NCBI GenBank assembly: GCA_018970825.1
Contig: JAGWVP010000120.1
Coordinates: 1 to 8,227 of the forward strand
DNA: 8,227 nucleotides
Direction of reading: 5' to 3'
Origin: a bacterium
Lineage (GTDB): Bacteria > Desulfobacterota > Binatia > UBA12015
Made by a program: the position numbers and the translations under genes. Positions 1-4,406 of the stretch are shown here, piece after piece; position 1 is the stretch's first letter; each line of letters starts with the position of its first letter. The notes under the pieces are model-generated. The model had not been told where the DNA came from, did not search any database, and saw nothing but the letters and a program-made list of their open reading frames with translations.

Positions 1-1951
1 CGCGAGCTCGACCGACGAGGCGGCCGGCCTCGAGGCCGCCCTCGCCACGCGCGACGGCGAACTGTCCACCTGTCGCTCCTCCCTCTCGGGCTCCGCGCAG
101 GCACTCGCGACCTGCGAGGCCGATCGGACGACGGCACGGTCGGCGCTCTCGACCTGCGCCGCGGACGCCTCGACCTGCAATTCGAGCCTCGCCTCTTGCA
201 ACGCGGGGGCGGCCGCCTGCGGCGCGAGCCTCGCGACCTGCACGAGCGGTGCCGCCGCCTGCGGCAGCGATCTCGCCTCGTGCCGCTCCGACGGGACCTC
301 CTGCGCGAGTTCGCTCGCCGGGTGCACGACGATGCAGGCGGCATGCTCCTCGGACCTCGCCGGTGCGCAGTCCGACCTCGCGTCGGCGCGGGCCGGAACG
401 GCGCTCAGCGCCGACGTGCTCACCGGCCGTTCCTTCACGAGCGCCGACGGCGACTCCGTCGTCGGCACGATGCCGAATCGCGGCGCGATCTCGATCGTCC
501 CCGGACCGAGCCCCCGCGCGATCCCCGAGGGCTTCCACGACGGTAGCGGCACGGTCGCGGGCGACCAGGCGCTCGTGCCCTCGAACATCCGGTCCGGCCA
601 GTCGATCTTCGGGGTCGCCGGAACGGCCGAGGTCGGGGCGGCCGGGACGCTCGGGACCACCGGCGAGACGACGAATCACGGGCCGTCGAGCGACGGCGGC
701 CTCCGCATGGGCCTCGCCGCGGTCTTCGTCGACAACGGCGACGGCACGATCACCGACCCGCGCACCGGGCTCACCTGGGAGAAGAAGTCCCGCGACGGGT
801 CCGTCCACGACGTCGACGCGACCTGGACCTGGGGACAGGCGAGCCCCCCCCACGCGATGAACGGATCCGCCGTCTCCGACTTCCTCGCGGCGCTCGACAC
901 CGTCCCGTGCCATGCCCGTCATTGCGACTGGCGGATTCCCAACCTGCGCGAGTTGCAGTCGATCGTCGACTTCGGCCGCAGCGAGCCCGCGATCCACCCC
1001 GCGTTCGATTCCGCCTGCACGCCCGGCTGCGACGCCTTCGCCTGCAGTTGCACCTCCTCGGCGTCGTCGGTCGACCTCTACTGGACGTCGACGACGTCGG
1101 CCGCCTCCCCGGGGGAGGCCTGGGCAGTGGGCTTCGGCTCGGGGGCCCCCGTGACGAGCTTCAAGGGACAGGCCCTTCGGGTCCGGGCCGTCCGCGGCGG
1201 AACCTCCACGAGCGACCTCTGCGCCGCTGCCGACCTCGATCCCGCCGATGCCCTCGCGTCGGCGGCCTGCAAGGCGATTCACGCCTTCGCTCGAGACGAC
1301 TTCCAGTCGGCACGCGACTACCTGCTCGCCGACGTCGTGGCCCGTCGATTCCGGGTGGCGGCGCTCGCCGGCATGTGGCCGATGTTCCTGCGTTCGGTCG
1401 CGTCGGCGGACTCAGGTGCCCGTCTCTACACGCGCATCGGCGATGCCTCCAAGACGGCGACGCTCGCGGACCTGGCTCTCCTCGAAGGCGTCGATGCCGC
1501 GACGGGTCCCGCGCTCTTCTGCCGCTCGCTGCCGTACCCGGCCGACTATGCCGCCCGACTTGCCGCCGACCTTCCGCTCGGCGGCTACGAGACCACCCAC
1601 GTCCTGCTCGCGCTTCTTTGGGTGCAGGAGCAGGGCTGTACCGATCCCTCGACGGCAACCTTCCGCGAGCAGGCGCTCGCTGCGACCGCTGCACTGATCG
1701 ACGCGGACCACGGTTCGATCACGGACCTCGAACTCGAAGCCGCGACCCTGCTCGCCGCCATGGGCGAGTCGGCTCGAGTCCCGGCGGGCTTCCTGCCGGG
1801 CGTGCTGGCGGCACAACGACCCTCCGGGGCCTGGCCGGCGGGCCCGGGCGAAGCCCCTCTCGGTCACACGACGGGCCTTGCGCTCTGGTACCTGCACGAA
1901 GTCCGGTTCCCCGGCAGCACGATCCCGGTCGTCACGGCCTTGCCTCGCTGA
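1..1951 (+). CDS. Modular cell-surface protein (5' partial): Cys-heptad coiled coil, tail-fibre-like segment, DUF1566 domain, helical C-terminus
   Basis: The reading frame is open from base 2, so the true start lies before the window; 649 residues are visible. Residues 14-130 form a coiled coil with Leu and Cys three residues apart (LxxC) and Cys at strict 7-residue spacing. Residues 137-210 (ADVLTGRSF, GTMPNRGAIS, IPEGFHDGSG, SIFGVAGT) resemble the glycine-rich segment shared by phage tail-fibre-like proteins and bacterial surface proteins. Residues 243-400 are a DUF1566 (Lcl C-terminal) domain: DNGDGTITDPRTGLTWE opens it, WRIPNLRELQSIVD is the core, and YWTST and ALRVRAVRGG close it. Residues 405-649 are mostly helical, with ETTHVLLALLW and HTTGLALWYLHE segments like those of alpha/alpha toroids, though I cannot name a family. 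The protein is probably exported and surface-exposed; its function is unknown. It ends at TGA and faces the amidohydrolase gene convergently. The domain calls rest on recognised motifs; the toroid is inference. Confidence 0.9.
   Translation, partial: ASSTDEAAGLEAALATRDGELSTCRSSLSGSAQALATCEADRTTARSALSTCAADASTCNSSLASCNAGAAACGASLATCTSGAAACGSDLASCRSDGTSCASSLAGCTTMQAACSSDLAGAQSDLASARAGTALSADVLTGRSFTSADGDSVVGTMPNRGAISIVPGPSPRAIPEGFHDGSGTVAGDQALVPSNIRSGQSIFGVAGTAEVGAAGTLGTTGETTNHGPSSDGGLRMGLAAVFVDNGDGTITDPRTGLTWEKKSRDGSVHDVDATWTWGQASPPHAMNGSAVSDFLAALDTVPCHARHCDWRIPNLRELQSIVDFGRSEPAIHPAFDSACTPGCDAFACSCTSSASSVDLYWTSTTSAASPGEAWAVGFGSGAPVTSFKGQALRVRAVRGGTSTSDLCAAADLDPADALASAACKAIHAFARDDFQSARDYLLADVVARRFRVAALAGMWPMFLRSVASADSGARLYTRIGDASKTATLADLALLEGVDAATGPALFCRSLPYPADYAARLAADLPLGGYETTHVLLALLWVQEQGCTDPSTATFREQALAATAALIDADHGSITDLELEAATLLAAMGESARVPAGFLPGVLAAQRPSGAWPAGPGEAPLGHTTGLALWYLHEVRFPGSTIPVVTALPR
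62..355 (+). repeat. Seven tandem 42-bp units encoding two heptads each (LxxC pattern)
   Basis: Within the partial surface-protein gene, seven in-frame 42-base units each begin with a CTC or CTG leucine codon (at 62, 104, 146, 188, 230, 272 and 314). Each encodes 14 residues with the pattern L-x-x-C-x6-C. Cysteines fall at window residues 24, 38, 52, 59, 66, 73, 80, 87, 94, 101, 108 and 115, all multiples of seven apart, with the intermediate cysteine missing from the first two units. Leu occupies one core heptad position every 14 residues and small residues (Ala, Gly) fill the alternate one. Units starting at 188 and 230 are the most alike at DNA level; most units have diverged at synonymous and solvent-facing positions. 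The unit immediately after (from 356) keeps Leu but has lost Cys. Confidence 0.85.
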
Positions 1952-1975
1952 GGCGGTTCGGGTGCACCCGTCGCC
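1952..1975 (+). terminator. Possible stem-loop after the DUF1566 gene
   Basis: Directly after the TGA stop, a 12-base perfect palindrome (CGGGTGCACCCG, 1959-1970) is flanked by GGCG (1952-1955) and CGCC (1972-1975). Together they can fold into a 4+4 bp hairpin with a small asymmetric internal loop. There is no T-tract, so it is not a canonical intrinsic terminator. Its position between two convergent genes is what suggests transcription termination or RNA 3'-end protection. Confidence 0.3.
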
Positions 1976-2022
1976 CGGGCCTGCGACCTCTCGGCCGGAT
2001 GCGGATCGCGTTCGGGCGAGCG

Positions 2023-2040
2023 CCGCGGGGCTTGCCGCGG
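2023..2040. terminator. Possible bidirectional hairpin between convergent genes
   Basis: Two CCGCGG hexamers (2023-2028 and 2035-2040) separated by GGCTTG form a 6-bp GC stem, readable from either strand. It ends 2 bases before the stop codon (2043-2045) of the minus-strand amidohydrolase gene. The 91-base gap between the convergent genes holds only this and the hairpin at 1952-1975. No T-tract is present, so this is a weak call. Confidence 0.25.
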
Positions 2041-2042
2041 TC

Positions 2043-3257
2043 TCAGGGCCTGCAGACCGCCGGAAGCGGATGTCGATAGAGCCGTGCGGCGTTCTCGTGG
2101 CAGATCTTGCGGATCCACTCGTCCGGCAAATCGCCGAGCATTCTCTGCATGACCGCCTGGGTGTCGGGCCAGGTTCCGTCGCCGTGCGGATAATCCGACT
2201 CGGCGACGACGTGGTCCACGCCGATCTTGTCGAGCGTGCAGATCGTCGAGGGGTCGTCGATCAGGCAGAACCAGAAGTTGCGGCGCAGGACGTCGGAGGG
2301 AGAATTCCTCTTGTCGGGCCAACCCGCGCCGTAGCCCGAGCGCGCCATGATGTTGTCGAGGCGGTCGCAGAGCATCGCGACCCAGCCGATCCCGCTCTCG
2401 GCGATCGCGATCTTCAGGTCGGGGTAGCGCGCGGGCCAGCCGCTCCAGAGCCACTCCGCGCAGGTCTCGATCGCCATCGGACCGAATTTCGTCGCGCCGA
2501 GCTCCATGCCGCCACCCGGCGGAATGCTGCCGAAGCCCGAGGAGCCCACGTGCAGCGAGAGGACCGTGCCGGTCTCCGCACAGGCCCGAACGATGGGTTC
2601 CCAGAACGGGTCGAAGACCGAGGGCAGGTTCTGGCGGTGCGGCTGCTCGGGCAGCGTGACCGCCTTGAAGCCCCGGGCCGCGTTGCGACGGATCTCCTCG
2701 GCCCCCTTCTCGGCGTCCGCGAGGAAGGTGATCCCGAGCGGGATGATCCGCTCGGGGTGGGGTCGGTGCCACTCCTCGAAGACCCAGTCGTTCCAGGCGC
2801 GCACGCAGGCGAGACCGAGTTCCTTGTCGCGCGCCTCGGAGAAGAGCGTGCCGCCGAACCCGGTGACGCCCGAGGGGTAGTTCAGCGACGCCCACACGCC
2901 GTTGATGTCCATGTCCCGGATGCGGGCGTCGGGATCCCAGCAGCCGCGGCGCATCTCCTCGAAGCGTGCGGGCTCGAAGCGTTGGTCCTCGCGCGCGCGG
3001 CCCGCGACGCACATGAAGCCGACCTGGAAGTAGGGCGTGTCCTCGAAGACCCAGACCTGGTGGCCTTCCTCGGTCTCCTCGACCCGGGGCGCCACGCCGG
3101 CGAAGCGCGCAGGCATGCGCCCCTCGAATACGTGGGGCGGCTCCATCAGGTGGTCGTCGACGGAGATGATGGTGTAGCGCGCCTCGCGCGGCTCCGGGTC
3201 CGGGAGCAACGGACCGCTCACCGGACGCTTGATCCCGAGCTTGATGACGCGTGCCAT
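2043..3257 (-). CDS. Amidohydrolase family 2 (ACMSD/decarboxylase-like) metal-dependent enzyme
   Basis: This 404-residue protein is a complete member of the amidohydrolase-2 family (PF04909 type; a TIM barrel relative of ACMSD and gamma-resorcylate decarboxylase). Visible motifs are ISVDDHLMEPP (residues 31-41), with D34-x-H36 as the likely first metal-ligand pair, SLHVGS with H236, AESGIGW with E287, VAESDYPHGDGTWP (351-364) with D355, and a C-terminal NAARLY typical of the family. Known relatives bind one divalent metal through ExH, a middle His and a late Asp; H236 and D355 fit these by position. The substrate cannot be read from sequence; a carboxylated aromatic or related ring compound is possible. 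The ATG at 3257 is chosen because GGGGAGG sits 5 bases upstream. The frame continues open far upstream on this strand, but only as antisense to other genes. Monocistronic, divergent from the barrel gene. Confidence 0.93.
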   Translation of the reverse strand: MARVIKLGIKRPVSGPLLPDPEPREARYTIISVDDHLMEPPHVFEGRMPARFAGVAPRVEETEEGHQVWVFEDTPYFQVGFMCVAGRAREDQRFEPARFEEMRRGCWDPDARIRDMDINGVWASLNYPSGVTGFGGTLFSEARDKELGLACVRAWNDWVFEEWHRPHPERIIPLGITFLADAEKGAEEIRRNAARGFKAVTLPEQPHRQNLPSVFDPFWEPIVRACAETGTVLSLHVGSSGFGSIPPGGGMELGATKFGPMAIETCAEWLWSGWPARYPDLKIAIAESGIGWVAMLCDRLDNIMARSGYGAGWPDKRNSPSDVLRRNFWFCLIDDPSTICTLDKIGVDHVVAESDYPHGDGTWPDTQAVMQRMLGDLPDEWIRKICHENAARLYRHPLPAVCRP

Positions 3258-3262
3258 GTCGG

Positions 3263-3269
3263 CCTCCCC
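3263..3269 (-). promoter_or_regulatory. Strong Shine-Dalgarno for the amidohydrolase
   Basis: Read on the minus strand this is GGGGAGG, separated by 5 bases (CCGAC) from the ATG at 3257. It fixes the start of the amidohydrolase and argues against the much longer upstream extension of the same open frame. Confidence 0.75.
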
Positions 3270-3318
3270 ACGCCGTTCTAGCGCGAATCGCCGGGCGGGG
3301 GGCAACCCGAAGTCGCCC

Positions 3319-3338
3319 GACCCGGGGTGTCCCCGGTC
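3319..3338. other. GC-rich stem-loop in the divergent intergenic region
   Basis: In the 168-base gap between the divergent amidohydrolase and barrel genes, CCGGGG-TGT-CCCCGG forms a 6-bp stem. Two more pairs (G3319-C3338, A3320-T3337) form across a single bulged C. It could be a 5'-UTR hairpin, an operator for a dimeric regulator, or chance in GC-rich DNA. I could not identify convincing -35/-10 elements for either gene here. Confidence 0.35.
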
Positions 3339-3425
3339 CTTGCGCCGGAACGACCATGGGTCTAAGGCGCGGTCGTCCGCGCGGAGCCCGCGAGTCGAGC
3401 GAGGCCCCGTGAACCCGGCAGCCCG

Positions 3426-4319
3426 ATGACAGGACCAGGTCTCCCCGTCCCGACCTCGAGCCGGGGTGCCCGCCCGCTCGCTCTCGCGATCCTCGCTGCC
3501 GGCCTGCTGGCCCGGGGCGCATCCGGAGAAGCCCTCGCAGGGGAAGTCGAGATTTCGCATCCCGAATGGAAGCTCGCGGAGATGGCCCAGGAGATCCGCA
3601 ATCCGATCGCGCAGCTCCTGCAGTTCCCGACCGAGCTCGACGGCGACGGACGCGTGGGACCGGACCGCGAGGGGGACCAGGTCCACCTCGACCTGAAGTC
3701 GATCGTGCCGATCCCGCTCGACGAGAACTGGGTCCTCGTCGCGTGGACGAAGACCCCGATCTACTGGCAGCAGGACGTTCGCCTCGACTCCGGCACCCAG
3801 GTCGGCCTCTCGAACTCGCAGCTCAGGACGTTCCTCACGCCGGCGAAGGTCCGGCGCGGGATCCTCGAGAAGGGGCTGGTGTGGGGGCTCGGCCCGATGC
3901 TCAGTCTGCCGGCGACCAACCGCACCATCGGTCCCGAGCAGACCTCCGCCGGGTTCGACGCGAGCATCTGCTGGCAGGGCGAGCACTGGACTCTCGGGCT
4001 CCTCGGATTCCAGATCTTCGGCTTCGCGGGCCCGGGCACCCGGACCAACGAGGCCTATCTCCAACCTACCCTCGCCTACACCACCCGCTCCGCGTGGAGC
4101 TTCACCGTGAACACGGAGAGCACCTACGCATGGACGACGAGGGGCTGGGAGATCCCGATCAACTTCGAGATCTCGAAACTGGTGAAGCTCAGCGGACTCC
4201 ACGTGAACTTCCTCCTCGGGGCGAGATACTGGGCGGAGGTCTCCGACTCCGACCCCCACGGATGGGGAGGACGCGCAGCCGTGACGTTCGTCCTGCCGGA
4301 CCTTCTCCAGCCCGGTTGA
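3426..4319 (+). CDS. Outer-membrane beta-barrel protein, 'neuromedin U'-annotated / transporter-like family
   Basis: This 297-residue exported protein has an N-terminal signal peptide: basic residues R14 and R17, then a hydrophobic LALAILAAGLLA, with cleavage likely around residues 33-40. The mature part follows the pattern of the bacterial family commonly and wrongly annotated 'neuromedin U' (related to PF13557 barrels). It has an opening AQEIRNPIAQLLQFP helix, then alternating strands such as DLKSIVPIPLDENWVLVAWTK, a GLVWGLGPMLSLPATN motif, an LGLLGFQIFGFAG strand and a terminal AAVTFVLPDLL strand. Members are predicted outer-membrane barrels of unknown cargo. The ATG at 3426 is the first in-frame start; no good Shine-Dalgarno is visible before it. 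It lies 87 bases upstream of, and on the same strand as, the ELWxxDGT repeat gene, so the two may share a transcript. Export and barrel nature are fairly secure; transport function is not. Confidence 0.85.
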   Translation: MTGPGLPVPTSSRGARPLALAILAAGLLARGASGEALAGEVEISHPEWKLAEMAQEIRNPIAQLLQFPTELDGDGRVGPDREGDQVHLDLKSIVPIPLDENWVLVAWTKTPIYWQQDVRLDSGTQVGLSNSQLRTFLTPAKVRRGILEKGLVWGLGPMLSLPATNRTIGPEQTSAGFDASICWQGEHWTLGLLGFQIFGFAGPGTRTNEAYLQPTLAYTTRSAWSFTVNTESTYAWTTRGWEIPINFEISKLVKLSGLHVNFLLGARYWAEVSDSDPHGWGGRAAVTFVLPDLLQPG

Positions 4320-4380
4320 ACCCGCGGCGAAAATGACCGCTTGCCGATCGCTCGCGGGCGATGGCAGCATCCGGTGACTC

Positions 4381-4399
4381 GGGCTCGCCGGGCGAGCCC
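4381..4399 (+). promoter_or_regulatory. Perfect 9-bp inverted repeat just before the ELWxxDGT gene start
   Basis: GGGCTCGCC-G-GGCGAGCCC is a perfect inverted repeat that can fold as a 7- or 8-bp GC stem with a 3-5 base loop. It ends 7 bases before the ATG at 4407, and its second arm contains the only weak Shine-Dalgarno-like GGGCGAG. It could terminate read-through from the barrel gene or hide the ribosome binding site of the repeat protein. If translation instead began at the TTG (4341) or GTG (4374), the hairpin would be coding. Confidence 0.45.
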
Positions 4400-4406
4400 C
4401 CTCCCC

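Noticed and set aside
907..2079. Arg/Pro-rich plus-strand frame of 390 codons over the DUF1566 gene
   Set aside because: Out-of-frame shadow; the DUF1566 motifs are all in the other frame.
1878..3281. Plus-strand frame of 467 codons across the amidohydrolase
   Set aside because: Antisense shadow of a well-supported enzyme, with no motifs of its own.
3258..3300. Minus-strand TTGCCC-N17-GCTAGA as a promoter for the amidohydrolase
   Set aside because: The spacing is right, but the -10 hexamer matches TATAAT at only two positions.
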